A DNA stretch of 64,000 nucleotides from Dehalococcoidia bacterium UBA6627 (GTDB taxonomy: Bacteria > Chloroflexota > Dehalococcoidia > UBA2979). Made by a program: the position numbers and the translations under genes. A model generated the notes under the pieces. That model did not search any database, was not told the origin of the DNA, and worked only from the letters and a program-made list of their open reading frames with translations. The stretch covers positions 21,375-85,374 of the forward strand of contig DKLZ01000075.1 of NCBI GenBank assembly GCA_002455955.1, read 5' to 3'. Every line of letters starts with the position of its first letter. Position 1 is the first letter of the stretch. Shown here in pieces: positions 53,875 to 63,260 of this stretch.

Positions 53875-54453
53875 ATGTCTAACATACCCAGTTTCATTAT
53901 TCTGCTTGGATCCGTAACACCCCCTGGTCGAATGCACCGTGCACTCGGTGACGCTATCGACCAAGCAAATGAGAATGGGACGGAAAATTGGGCGTTGATC
54001 GATCTTGGAACACTCCAGATCGGTTTCGCCGACGGAACTCCGATCGACCAACTTCAGGATGATACCAGCGCACTTGTTGATCAAGTCAGCGCATCTAAGG
54101 GGATATTAATCGCAAGCCCTGTCTATCGAGCATCTCTGACGGGAGCCCTAAAGAACGCTCTCGACCTACTGCCGGTAGATGCACTCCGCGAAAAACCCGT
54201 CGGAATTCTCGCAATGGGTGGAAGCAACCATCACTTCCTAGGGGTTGCCTCACATTTGCGTGACGTGCTCGGCTGGTTCGGTGCCATCATTGCACCTACT
54301 GATGTCTACCTCACCAGTGCTGATTTTTCTGATGGTCTCCCTACGCCTGAAGCAACATCTGAACTCGAATCACTTCTCGCAACAATAGCTACTCTCAGTA
54401 GGTCACTTGCAGAGACTGAGCTCGGCCCTGCGCCCCTAGCAGCAAAATACTGA
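53875..54453 (+). CDS. NADPH-dependent FMN reductase family protein
   Basis: A 192-residue flavodoxin-fold reductase with GSVTPPGRMHRA at the N-terminus, SPVYRASLTGALKNALDLL and LAMGGSNHH. Members reduce FMN with NADPH and can feed reduced flavin to two-component monooxygenases such as the LLM enzymes in this window; that link is inference. It starts at ATG 53875 with CCGAGG upstream. Confidence 0.92.
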   Translation: MSNIPSFIILLGSVTPPGRMHRALGDAIDQANENGTENWALIDLGTLQIGFADGTPIDQLQDDTSALVDQVSASKGILIASPVYRASLTGALKNALDLLPVDALREKPVGILAMGGSNHHFLGVASHLRDVLGWFGAIIAPTDVYLTSADFSDGLPTPEATSELESLLATIATLSRSLAETELGPAPLAAKY

Positions 54454-54659
54454 GTGTTACAGCCGCGCTTTTCGGCGAACGCAGAATAACCGCAATGCGA
54501 TTGCTTACAGATCTCACGAATAAGCTCAATAAATCCTTCAGGTTTCGACACTAAGTTTTCGTACTAAACGAATAAACGACTCTCGATCTCGACAAGTCCG
54601 CTAACATCTTTCTCGACTAACCAGACGATCCTGATAACTAATATCGAAAAGACGGCAAA

Positions 54660-55787
54660 ATGACACGGCAACTGCGTTCAATGGTGACCAGCGACGGACA
54701 ACTCAAGCTGACGATTATAGATATCCCGACGCCAGTCCCGGCAGCAGACGAAGTCGTCATCCGAGTCGAGGCAGCACCAATTAACCCCTCGGACCTCGGC
54801 CTACTCCTTGGCCCTGCTGAGATGACTGCCGCGAAAGCCTCAGGTACCAGTGACTATCCAATCGTGTCTGCTCCGATTCCAAAGCCGTCGTTACCCGCTC
54901 TCACTGCACGCTTCGATCAATCATTAGCCGTTGGTAACGAAGGAGCAGGAGTTGTCATAGATACTGGTTCGAACAATGCTGCTCAGGCATTGCTCGGCAA
55001 GACTGTTGCCGTTCTCGGGCGTGAAATGTATTCCGAACACCGCATAGTCAAGGCTGATCAGTGCCTCCTGCTACCCGAAGGCATAACCCCGACAGAAGGA
55101 GCCTCCTGCTTCGTCAATCCACTAACGGTACTCGGAATGCTAGGAACGATGCGTAAGGAAGGACACACAGCTCTTGTACATACTGCCGCTGCCTCGAACT
55201 TGGGCCAAATGCTACAAAAGGCGTGCACAGCTGACAATATCGAACTCGTAAACATCGTCCGCAAACCAGAACACGTGGATTTGCTCCGTTCGATTGGGGC
55301 TCGTCACATCTGCAACTCGTCAGCGCCATCGTTTATTAACGATCTCACATCAGCCCTTATCGAGACTGGAGCTACGCTGGCGTTCGACGCGATTGGCGGT
55401 GGTGTTCTCGCCAGTCAAATCTTAACGAGTATGGAAGCCGCCACTCTCCGAAATACGAAGGGATTTACCCGTTACGGATCAACAACTCACAAGCAGGTCT
55501 ACATATACGGTGGACTGGACACATCAGCCACGAAGCTGCAACGTAATTACGGCATGGCCTGGGGCGTCGGAGGTTGGCTACTCACCCCGTTCCTACAAAG
55601 TATCGGTCCAGTGGAAACAGAACAGCTGCGACAACGTGTCGCCAGTGAACTCAAGACCACTTTCGCAAGTGATTATGTAAAGGAAATCTCGCTCACCGAG
55701 GCCCTCGACCTCGAAAACATCACCGCTTATAACCAGCGAGCAACGGGAGAGAAATACCTCGTTAATCCGAACAAAGGACTTGATTGA
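54660..55787 (+). CDS. MDR-type zinc-independent dehydrogenase (quinone oxidoreductase-like)
   Basis: A 375-residue medium-chain dehydrogenase. N-terminal GroES-like fold with VRVEAAPINPSDLGLL and GNEGAGVVID. The NAD(P) fold has ALVHTAAASNLGQML. The zinc-binding cysteine cluster of alcohol dehydrogenases is absent, so it is probably an NADPH:quinone/enone reductase-like member. It has an insert near residues 60-80 (APIPKPSLPALTARF). No direct operon partner. Confidence 0.88.
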   Translation: MTRQLRSMVTSDGQLKLTIIDIPTPVPAADEVVIRVEAAPINPSDLGLLLGPAEMTAAKASGTSDYPIVSAPIPKPSLPALTARFDQSLAVGNEGAGVVIDTGSNNAAQALLGKTVAVLGREMYSEHRIVKADQCLLLPEGITPTEGASCFVNPLTVLGMLGTMRKEGHTALVHTAAASNLGQMLQKACTADNIELVNIVRKPEHVDLLRSIGARHICNSSAPSFINDLTSALIETGATLAFDAIGGGVLASQILTSMEAATLRNTKGFTRYGSTTHKQVYIYGGLDTSATKLQRNYGMAWGVGGWLLTPFLQSIGPVETEQLRQRVASELKTTFASDYVKEISLTEALDLENITAYNQRATGEKYLVNPNKGLD

Positions 55788-55950
55788 TATTTCACCGTCA
55801 AACGAAATTCACTAGAAACAGCTCATCTAACGATAGTCAAGATAACCTGGCAGATTACTATCCACTCGCTCCGCGATAACCATCTTCACAGCTCACAAAA
55901 TAATCAAAGGGCTCCATTATCGGCAGGCATGAAATCGGTATCGCGCCCCA

Positions 55951-56448
55951 TTAACTTGGTAACCGCCACAATTCATGTTCAGGTACATCATCTGATAGTC
56001 GGAACCTAGGTAATGCTAGACCGTCGCCGAGATCCGCGAATTCCACCTCGACTCGTGCATTGATCGCCACCTTCTCGATGTCTTCCGGGTTGCCGCTGCC
56101 GTCAACTAGGCTGGACACCAAACGCAGACCATCATCGAGTGTCGGATATTCACGCTGCTCATCCAATTCGACAAGCACTATCGGATATGGCACACGCTCA
56201 CGGTAAGCAGGGTGAATCGGATGCATCACCAATTCGTATGAGTAAATCGTACCTTTGCCAGAAACCTCTTCCCAGTTTGAGTCCGCCGACATACAAAACG
56301 GACACGCCGTCATTATCGGATAGCGAAGCTTCTGGCACTCAACACACTTCTGTAACGTTAGACGCCCTTCTCCTGCCGCTTCGAGGAATTCATGCCTTGC
56401 GCGATCATTCGAAGCGATATCGACTTTAACACCAAGATATTCAGCCAT
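55951..56448 (-). CDS. DUF35 zinc-ribbon/OB-fold protein
   Basis: A 165-residue acyl-CoA-associated OB-fold protein. The N-terminal zinc ribbon is CVECQKLRYPIMTACPFC, followed by an OB-fold with GKGTIYSYELVMHP and IVLVELDEQ. Such proteins pair with thiolase-like partners and bind the acyl-CoA. It lies 10 bases after the thiolase-like gene on the same strand, a standard pairing. Confidence 0.93.
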   Translation of the reverse strand: MAEYLGVKVDIASNDRARHEFLEAAGEGRLTLQKCVECQKLRYPIMTACPFCMSADSNWEEVSGKGTIYSYELVMHPIHPAYRERVPYPIVLVELDEQREYPTLDDGLRLVSSLVDGSGNPEDIEKVAINARVEVEFADLGDGLALPRFRLSDDVPEHELWRLPS

Positions 56449-56458
56449 TTCGAGCCAC

Positions 56459-57676
56459 CTAAGGTCGCCGCATAATTAATGATGAACCGGTCGGAGGACT
56501 TGCCCAACCCAAATTGTGAGTGATCTCCACGTCCTTCACCTGACGACAACCGCCTGCACTATAGTCATACGTGTGTTCACCGTTCTGCCAGTTAGGACAG
56601 TAATCATCAGCTTGGTGACGAAGCTGTCGCACGTTTTCTGCCACCAGTGCAATTCCATGCGTATAGCCTTCGCACAGATGCCCTCCACTAGTGTTATTCG
56701 GACGCGCACCACCAAGCTCGATAATTCCACTAGAGACATAGTCACCGCCCTCGCCTTCAGCACAGTATCCGTAGGCCTCAAGCTGAAGAGTCGTCGTGAA
56801 AGTGAACGCGTCGTACGATCCCGTCACGTCGACATCAGCGTGTTCAATTCCCGCCTGACCAAATACGATCGGAGCTGCGTAGTGGCCCGCCACTCGTGAG
56901 ATCGGACCGCGAGTCCAGTGGTAACCTGCTTGAGGTTTACTGACACGACCAGCAACACCCATGATTACCGCCGGCATTTGCTTCAGATCGCGAGCTCGTT
57001 CAATACTTGTCACTATCAAAGCGCTGCCATTGTCTGTCTCTACGCAGCAGTCAAGTAAATGCAACGGTTTAGTGATCCAGCGGGAATTCAGCACATCTTC
57101 CACCGTCACTCGCGCCGGATAATATGCCTTCGGATTGTTCGAAGCATGCTTACTATGAGCGACTTTCACATGTGCTACCTGCTCACTCGTCGTCCCATAC
57201 TCGTACATGTGTCGAAGAAACGATGGAGCAAAGGACTGTCCGGCTGAATTCATCCCGTAAATTCCCTGATCCAGAGACGCACCCCGAAACACGGGAGTTT
57301 GACGGCCTGTGCCACCAATACGAGCTTCGGTATACCCGTTCATTGCACGGAAAATCGCCACGGTATTACACATACCGACCTCGATAGCACCCATGGCCAG
57401 ACCAATCAAAGCTTCTGTACTGGAACCACCACCGTTGACATCCATATAAAAGTTAAGTCGAATCCCAAGATCACTTGAAATAGTGGGGGAATCGGTCGAG
57501 TCATTACCTGAGTACGACAGCATTCCGTCGACCTCGTCGGCCCTCAATCCCGCATCCACCATAGCCATCCTGACCGCCTCGACGCCGAGCGCACGGGTTG
57601 TACGTCCAGAATCCTTCGAGAATTCAGTCTGACCGATACCAACAATTGCATATTTGTCTTTCAGACGACCAGCCAC
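56459..57676 (-). CDS. Thiolase-like protein lacking the catalytic cysteine (Ltp2-like)
   Basis: A 405-residue thiolase-fold protein. It begins YAIVGIGQTEFS, as in SCP-x/lipid-transfer thiolases. At the nucleophile position (usually GCxSG) it reads DVNGGGSSTEAL near residue 85, so no Cys. The late loop NTSGGHLCEGYTHG keeps His, as in thiolases. With the adjacent DUF35 partner this resembles Ltp2, a retro-aldolase that cleaves steroid side-chain CoA esters. Function by analogy only. The start is GTG 57676, with GAGGAGG upstream, rather than an earlier in-frame start at 57700. Confidence 0.88.
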   Translation of the reverse strand: MAGRLKDKYAIVGIGQTEFSKDSGRTTRALGVEAVRMAMVDAGLRADEVDGMLSYSGNDSTDSPTISSDLGIRLNFYMDVNGGGSSTEALIGLAMGAIEVGMCNTVAIFRAMNGYTEARIGGTGRQTPVFRGASLDQGIYGMNSAGQSFAPSFLRHMYEYGTTSEQVAHVKVAHSKHASNNPKAYYPARVTVEDVLNSRWITKPLHLLDCCVETDNGSALIVTSIERARDLKQMPAVIMGVAGRVSKPQAGYHWTRGPISRVAGHYAAPIVFGQAGIEHADVDVTGSYDAFTFTTTLQLEAYGYCAEGEGGDYVSSGIIELGGARPNNTSGGHLCEGYTHGIALVAENVRQLRHQADDYCPNWQNGEHTYDYSAGGCRQVKDVEITHNLGWASPPTGSSLIMRRP

Positions 57677-57823
57677 ATCGCCTCCTCGATTCACCAGCAA
57701 GATAGCGCAAATGACGCTAAAACACGCGCCGTCTGATACAAATCTCTGTGAACAACTGAGATGACTTCATCTGACTTGCCCGAAGGAATTACGGCTCGGC
57801 AACGTGATTCAAGACAAAGATCA

Positions 57824-58723
57824 CTATTGAACCAAAGTGGCCCAATCACGGATAAGATGATGAGCGATTGCGATCGGCTCTGGGACCACCAATTCATCAG
57901 ACTTACCAGCCAGAGCATCAAGAACCTGCGCACGCCCATACCAGTCAGCGTGACCGATTTCTACACCGTCAACTGATATATCCGAACTACTAGCTAGAGC
58001 ACGACAACCAATCATTAGCACAGACGGAAACGGCCACGGCTGAGAGTAACGGTATTGCACTTGATTAATATGAACGCCGGTCTCCTCGAAGACTTCGCGA
58101 CCCACAGCTTCTTCGATGGATTCTCCTGGTTCGACGAATCCTGCAACGCAAGAGCGTCGCCTATCAGGCCCTCCAACTCGACCAACGAGCAATATGTGAT
58201 CCTCTCGCTCAACAAGCACAATGATCGAGGGATCAACTCTTGGATAATAGCGCTCGTTGCAGGCTTTGCATTCGCGTCGACCACCTCCTTCTATTGAAAT
58301 AGTCGATTTACCACAATTCGAACAAAACCTTGATCGCGCATGCCAAGCAGCCATCGAACGCGCCTGCGCTACGATCGCAGCTTCTCCAATAGTGAGAAGC
58401 GATGAGACCGATCGCACATCGACGTACTCCATATTGGGAGCTATTCCCTCGACAGGCTCGCTATCCAGTGCGACGGCGAAGTGCGGCACACCGGCATCGA
58501 CTCCAAGCAAGATCGGACCGCTGTCTAAAACTGGTAGCTGATTTAGTGAGCACCAGACAAGCTTCGGACGTTTTCCTCTTGTAACAAGAACTTCGAGATC
58601 ACGGAGAATCAGATAGCGTCCCCGTAGATCGTTCAAACTTGCCGTCAACCAATCAGGGTCGCTGTCCTGAGGTACAGCACGTGTTAGCGGATTTGCTGTG
58701 AAGACAAGCGTGTCATGCACCAT
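57824..58723 (-). CDS. nudC: NADH pyrophosphatase NudC (NAD-capped RNA decapping)
   Basis: A 299-residue Nudix hydrolase with the zinc ribbon CSNCGK...CKACNERYYPR, the NAD-specific SQPWPFPS motif, and the Nudix box GFVEPGESIEEAVGREVFEE. It hydrolyses NADH/NAD and removes NAD caps from RNA. Length and order of domains match NudC. It diverges from the ATPase-like gene. Confidence 0.95.
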   Translation of the reverse strand: MVHDTLVFTANPLTRAVPQDSDPDWLTASLNDLRGRYLILRDLEVLVTRGKRPKLVWCSLNQLPVLDSGPILLGVDAGVPHFAVALDSEPVEGIAPNMEYVDVRSVSSLLTIGEAAIVAQARSMAAWHARSRFCSNCGKSTISIEGGGRRECKACNERYYPRVDPSIIVLVEREDHILLVGRVGGPDRRRSCVAGFVEPGESIEEAVGREVFEETGVHINQVQYRYSQPWPFPSVLMIGCRALASSSDISVDGVEIGHADWYGRAQVLDALAGKSDELVVPEPIAIAHHLIRDWATLVQ

Positions 58724-58854
58724 GGTTCAACCATCATTTGTCGCCATCTGTCAAACAAAATGATACGCCGGCATCGGTCGATGGTCGCAAAACTTACCTT
58801 CGTCTGAACATTTACAATTTCTCTTCAACTACTATGCATACGAACGGATCCACT

Positions 58855-59520
58855 ATGGCTGAACTTACGCTGCGCGATCTGGTTTCAAATCGGACACTCG
58901 CTCCGGGAATGGCTGCGTTGCTAGCAGCAGCAGCTGAAGAGCGACGATCATTACTGATGGTTGCTATCCCTCGGATGGCGGGGAAAAGCACGCTAATGGA
59001 AGCGATACTCGAAGAACGTGATACCGATGTTCCGGTGTACTTGCTTGGAACCAGACACGGTGACTCGCTCGGTATTCCTAGCACCTCAAAAGAAATCGGT
59101 TATCTGACGATGTCCGAAATCGCACGTCATCCCGTCACTGACAGCTACCTTTGGGGAGAGCACGTGCAACAAATTTTCGAGGCCGCACGCTTGGCAGGAC
59201 ATGCGATCGCAACCTCACTTCACGCTAACGGCGTCGAATCTGCTTTTGAGGTAATTTCAGACACTGGCGTTACAGACGAACAAGCATCCTTGATCGACTT
59301 GGTCGTATATATTCGCAGTATCGGTAACTGGAGAAATCCGGAGCGCCGTGTAGTCGAATACCTCTACGAGGTCGACAGTGTTGAAGCAGGGCAACCAAAT
59401 ACTCGACTGATCCATCGATGGCACGAAATAAGCGATACCTTCGAAGAGGTATCCAAGTCCGCTCTCGTCCCAGCGGAAGCCTATAAACGACAACTCGAAC
59501 GCTTCAACAACGTTATGTAA
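58855..59520 (+). CDS. Small secretion-ATPase-like P-loop protein
   Basis: About 221 residues from ATG 58855 (frame open to 58738). The P-loop is AIPRMAGKST (residues 37-46), followed by a Walker-B-like stretch and ATSLHANGVES near residue 119, which resembles the TTLHANS box of PilT/GspE/VirB11 ATPases. The N-terminal domain of those enzymes is missing, and there are no pilus or secretion genes nearby. The last 70 residues are polar. It may be a stand-alone regulator or remnant. Confidence 0.6.
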   Translation: MAELTLRDLVSNRTLAPGMAALLAAAAEERRSLLMVAIPRMAGKSTLMEAILEERDTDVPVYLLGTRHGDSLGIPSTSKEIGYLTMSEIARHPVTDSYLWGEHVQQIFEAARLAGHAIATSLHANGVESAFEVISDTGVTDEQASLIDLVVYIRSIGNWRNPERRVVEYLYEVDSVEAGQPNTRLIHRWHEISDTFEEVSKSALVPAEAYKRQLERFNNVM

Positions 59521-59534
59521 ACACGTCGGCTAAT

Positions 59535-60407
59535 CTAGACAGCACTGTGAACTGCTTCGGCAAATCGGCTAAATGCCTCAACATGCTGACCAAGCGTGAC
59601 CAGCGATGGGTCTGACTGCACCGATAATACGAGTGAGGTCGCCCCTACTTCCTTATAGCGGCCTGCCATCTCAACTTGCTTCCCAAGGTTCCCAGTTTCG
59701 GTGACCATGCACATCAGTCCGATTGCGAATGGATCGCGTCCTTCAGCGGCCGCTACTTCCCGAATGCGTTCCATACCCATAGCAGTTGCATCTGGCTTTA
59801 GTAACAGTGGGAACCAACCGTCGCCCATTCTTCCGATCCGATCAAGAACCAGTTGACCGCTACCACCCATCCAGATTGGCACACCTAAATTCGTCGGAAG
59901 TGGATTGATACCAGCTCGGTCAACCTGATCAAAATCACCATCGAACGTGATTACTCTCTCTTCCCAGAGCATTCTAAGAAGTACGATTTGTTCTTCGAGA
60001 CGGCGCCCTCGGCTGCTAAAGTCCTCGCCAAGACCATGGTATTCAACTGGGTTCCAACCTGTACCGACTCCGAGTACAAGCCGACCACCCAACAACAAAT
60101 CTACCTGGGCAGCTTGCTTGGCAACCAACACAGTTTGTCTTTGCGGCAACACTAGCACTCCGGTCATCAATTCAATCCGCTTGGTCACCGCAGCAAGAAA
60201 TCCAAACGTTACGAAGGGTTCTAACCAGCGCTGGTGGTAAGTGTATGGACCAGTCCATCCACCAGGGCGGTCAGGATCGGCACCAAGCACATGCTCAGGA
60301 AGGACGAAGCGTCGGTACCCTGCCTCCTCAGCAGATTGCACAAAAACTCTGATTACATCTGGATCGGACCCGAGCACGTCAGCTGGGTATTGAATTGCCA
60401 GTTCCAT
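59535..60407 (-). CDS. LLM-class flavin/F420-dependent oxidoreductase
   Basis: A 290-residue luciferase-like enzyme of the TIGR03619 type. It has ELAIQYPAD, YRRFVLPEHVLGADP, GVLVLPQRQTVLVAKQAA, GRLVLGVGTGWNPVEYHGLG, and GGSGQLVLDRIGRMGDGWFP. Some members use F420; the sequence does not settle the cofactor. It converges with the ATPase-like gene. Confidence 0.93.
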   Translation of the reverse strand: MELAIQYPADVLGSDPDVIRVFVQSAEEAGYRRFVLPEHVLGADPDRPGGWTGPYTYHQRWLEPFVTFGFLAAVTKRIELMTGVLVLPQRQTVLVAKQAAQVDLLLGGRLVLGVGTGWNPVEYHGLGEDFSSRGRRLEEQIVLLRMLWEERVITFDGDFDQVDRAGINPLPTNLGVPIWMGGSGQLVLDRIGRMGDGWFPLLLKPDATAMGMERIREVAAAEGRDPFAIGLMCMVTETGNLGKQVEMAGRYKEVGATSLVLSVQSDPSLVTLGQHVEAFSRFAEAVHSAV

Positions 60408-60565
60408 ACTACTCCATTCGCCGCACCTCTCAGCATGCGGCTACGAGCGTTCCGCCACAACCTGAGATAGTTCTTGGCCAACAGGCGAAAGGCGAAGCAC
60501 CGTCCGATCTCTCATAGCGACACGCTCTGGCTAGAATCACTTTGAGACACTATGGAGGAGAACTT

Positions 60566-61012
60566 ATGACAGAAAGCACATCCGTCCGTGAAACTCAAAC
60601 ACTCGTGCGCGAACTTCTCATCTCAATGAGCGACACGATCGACCTTCTGCAACAACTCGCCGACAACGATCTCGACAAGGCATGCAGCCATGGCTGCGCA
60701 ATGGATGGAGGCGTTCGCCGGTTACTGGTGCATAATTTAGAACACGACCGATCGCACACAGGTGCGATCAGTACTGCTCGTTATGAAGCAAATATGATGC
60801 AAGAATCCCAGCTTGCGCATCTTCTTCGCGACTGGTTGAGAGAACGTACTGAACTCGTGGGGCAGTTACTAAATAGCGATGACTCGATTCTCGAGTTAAG
60901 GGGTAACAATGACGAATGGACCGTTCGAGAGCACATCAAACATGTTCTCTACTGGGAAAATGATTCCGTAAGCGCAGCAATCAACGAGATCAAGACCGAC
61001 AACGAACAATGA
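60566..61012 (+). CDS. DinB-like four-helix metal-binding protein
   Basis: A 148-residue helical protein with the DinB pattern of metal-binding His: HNLEHDRSHTG near the middle and REHIKHVLYWEND near the end. GGAGGAG lies just before ATG 60566. Family members are thiol-dependent or metal-binding transferase-like proteins of mixed function. Not assignable further. Confidence 0.78.
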   Translation: MTESTSVRETQTLVRELLISMSDTIDLLQQLADNDLDKACSHGCAMDGGVRRLLVHNLEHDRSHTGAISTARYEANMMQESQLAHLLRDWLRERTELVGQLLNSDDSILELRGNNDEWTVREHIKHVLYWENDSVSAAINEIKTDNEQ

Positions 61013-61158
61013 TGTTCGAGGACATTTTGACGTGATTACTTCTTGATTCGTCTCACCTGTCACTCTGAATGATAAACACGCAGATGATCATCCTGAGCGC
61101 CAGCTAAACTTGACGCATAACACCCGCAGGACTTCTTGTTGTTAGAATCCGCAAATTC

Positions 61159-62067
61159 ATGACAAATTTACCAACCGATTCCGAAGTACAAAGCTTCCTA
61201 AGCGAACGCAGTAATTGGGGACGCTGGGGAGATGATGATCAACTAGGCGCTATCAACCTAGTCACCCCCCAAAAGCGTCTCGAGGCTGTCGAACTAGTCC
61301 AATCAGGACGATCGATCTCCCTCAGCCGCTTCTGGCCCAAACAACCAGGACCGCTTAACCCTCGGCCAGCAGAGCACTTCACGACCTGGTTCGATCGTGA
61401 AGAAGGCGGCGGTGCTGTCGACTACTACGGCATCATGTACCACGGATATTCAACAACTCACGTCGACGCGCTCTGCCATGTATGGGATAGCGACGGCGGT
61501 TGGCAGGGACGCTCACCTTCTGAACTAGTCTCGCCTCAAGGTGCCAAATTTGGCGACATCACTAACTGGAAAAGTGGAATTGTGACACGCGGTGTACTTT
61601 TCGATGTCCCGAAATTTCGAGGTGAACCTTATGTAACCATCGACCGCCCTGTAACCGGACCAGAACTTGCCGAAATCAGCGAAGCGCAGAACATCCAGGT
61701 CGGTGCCGGTGATGCACTCATCGTGTACAGCGGTCGCGAACTCTGGCAAACCGACCACCCTGAGAAATATCTAGGAGCGGCACCTAGCCCAGGTCTTGAC
61801 GCATCCTGCTCAATGTTCATTCGAGATCTCGACATCTCGCTTTTGGGTTGGGACATGATGGATTATCGATCACCGGAGGGAGGGCTTCCTTGGCCAGTGC
61901 ACTCGATACTTTACAAGTTTGGAGTCTGCCTCTTAGACAACTCCCTCCTACAGCCACTCGCGGAAACTTGTGCCGAAGAAAAACGTTACGAATTTTTATT
62001 AATGGTGCTACCACTGCCGGTAGAAGGTGGAACTGGCAGCCCAGTCAACCCAGTCGCAATGTTTTGA
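61159..62067 (+). CDS. Cyclase-family metal-dependent hydrolase
   Basis: A 302-residue protein of the kynurenine formamidase/cyclase superfamily. The metal motif is HGYSTTHVDALCH (a variant of HxGTHxDxxxH) near residues 94-106. A further block is IQVGAGDALIVYSGRE. Other members hydrolyse amides or lactones. It lies opposite a fumarylacetoacetate hydrolase family gene, converging. Confidence 0.9.
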   Translation: MTNLPTDSEVQSFLSERSNWGRWGDDDQLGAINLVTPQKRLEAVELVQSGRSISLSRFWPKQPGPLNPRPAEHFTTWFDREEGGGAVDYYGIMYHGYSTTHVDALCHVWDSDGGWQGRSPSELVSPQGAKFGDITNWKSGIVTRGVLFDVPKFRGEPYVTIDRPVTGPELAEISEAQNIQVGAGDALIVYSGRELWQTDHPEKYLGAAPSPGLDASCSMFIRDLDISLLGWDMMDYRSPEGGLPWPVHSILYKFGVCLLDNSLLQPLAETCAEEKRYEFLLMVLPLPVEGGTGSPVNPVAMF

Positions 62068-62155
62068 CCGGACGTAATTACGCAGAGTGATATTCCCAGA
62101 CTCAATGCAAGCGCCGCGACTTTAGAAGCTGATTCCTAATTACTACCGTACGCAA

Positions 62156-63082
62156 CTACTGCGCGTATTTTCCTGTCGCTTGAGGTGGAGTAGCCGGTCC
62201 ACCTCGCTCCTGCAACTCTAAACGTGTTTCGCGCGGCCAGGTCCGCTTCAGAGCATCGCGAATGTTGATGTGAAGCCTTCCAAGGCCTTCCGTCTCTAGT
62301 TCTATCTGATCACCATCTTGGAACGGATGAAGCCCGCGGTGATTCGTCCCGGTTGCGAGTACATCACCCGGTTCGAGGGTGTGAACAGAGGTCGCAAACT
62401 CAATACTCCGCGCAATATTATGAGCCATGTCATTCGTGTTGAAGTTCTGCCGCAGCACACCATTGTTTGTGAGCTGAATTTGAAGCTGTTGCGGGTCAGC
62501 GATCTCGTCCGCCGTGACGAGGTATGGTCCAATCGGCGCGAATGTGTCTCGTGACTTCATCTGATAGAAGCTGTTATTCGCTGGTTCGAGTCCGCGAGCC
62601 GATCCGTCGACAAAATTCATATAACCAAAAATGTAATCCATCGCGTCCGATGCACTAACTGCCTCAGCACGGCGACCAATTACAACCGCCAGTTCAGCCT
62701 CACCCTCAAACACTGTTGCCGGGACGTCGGGAAGCACCATTGTGTCACCATCGCCAATCACAGAACCTGGTGTTTTGGTGAATGCATTTATTGGCGCAGG
62801 TTCATCCCTCGTCCCATCCTCCATATAGTTCACAGCCATGCAAACAATGTTCGTCGGACGAGGTAACGGCGGTCGGATACGAACAGTTGCAAGTGGCTTC
62901 GAAGCACCAGTATCAGCAGCGGCCTCAAGAACTGTCCGAAACTCATCGAAACGTGCAATAATCCCGTTAATCAGATCGTCCGGTCCTATGTGTGGCACGG
63001 TCTCTACCGATGAGGTCACATCGACGACCTCATCACCGCGTACAATGCCCAGCCGAAAATCATCAAAGAACAGTAATTTCAT
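62156..63082 (-). CDS. Fumarylacetoacetate hydrolase (FAH) family protein
   Basis: A 308-residue FAH-fold enzyme. The metal ligands sit in VFEGEAELAVVIGRRAE and NFVDGSARGLE. It has the N-terminal lid domain (MKLLFFDDFRLGIVRGDEV) and the conserved KSRDTFAPIGPYLV. Such proteins cleave C-C bonds or hydrate 2-hydroxy-dienoates in aromatic catabolism. The cofactor is Mg2+ or Mn2+. Substrate unknown. Confidence 0.93.
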   Translation of the reverse strand: MKLLFFDDFRLGIVRGDEVVDVTSSVETVPHIGPDDLINGIIARFDEFRTVLEAAADTGASKPLATVRIRPPLPRPTNIVCMAVNYMEDGTRDEPAPINAFTKTPGSVIGDGDTMVLPDVPATVFEGEAELAVVIGRRAEAVSASDAMDYIFGYMNFVDGSARGLEPANNSFYQMKSRDTFAPIGPYLVTADEIADPQQLQIQLTNNGVLRQNFNTNDMAHNIARSIEFATSVHTLEPGDVLATGTNHRGLHPFQDGDQIELETEGLGRLHINIRDALKRTWPRETRLELQERGGPATPPQATGKYAQ

Positions 63083-63260
63083 AAAGACGCCTCACTTTCG
63101 CGCATGTTAGGTCAAGATCGTCAAAAGGGAGTGTTTCGAACTAGAAATTAGATGAAGTTCCTATGCTGTGCGCCTCACACGTTACTGGTTATCGTGACAG
63201 CCATAGTTACCGTTGCAATATTTGTCCCAACACTCAATTACCGCCCACGGAACCTCGCTA

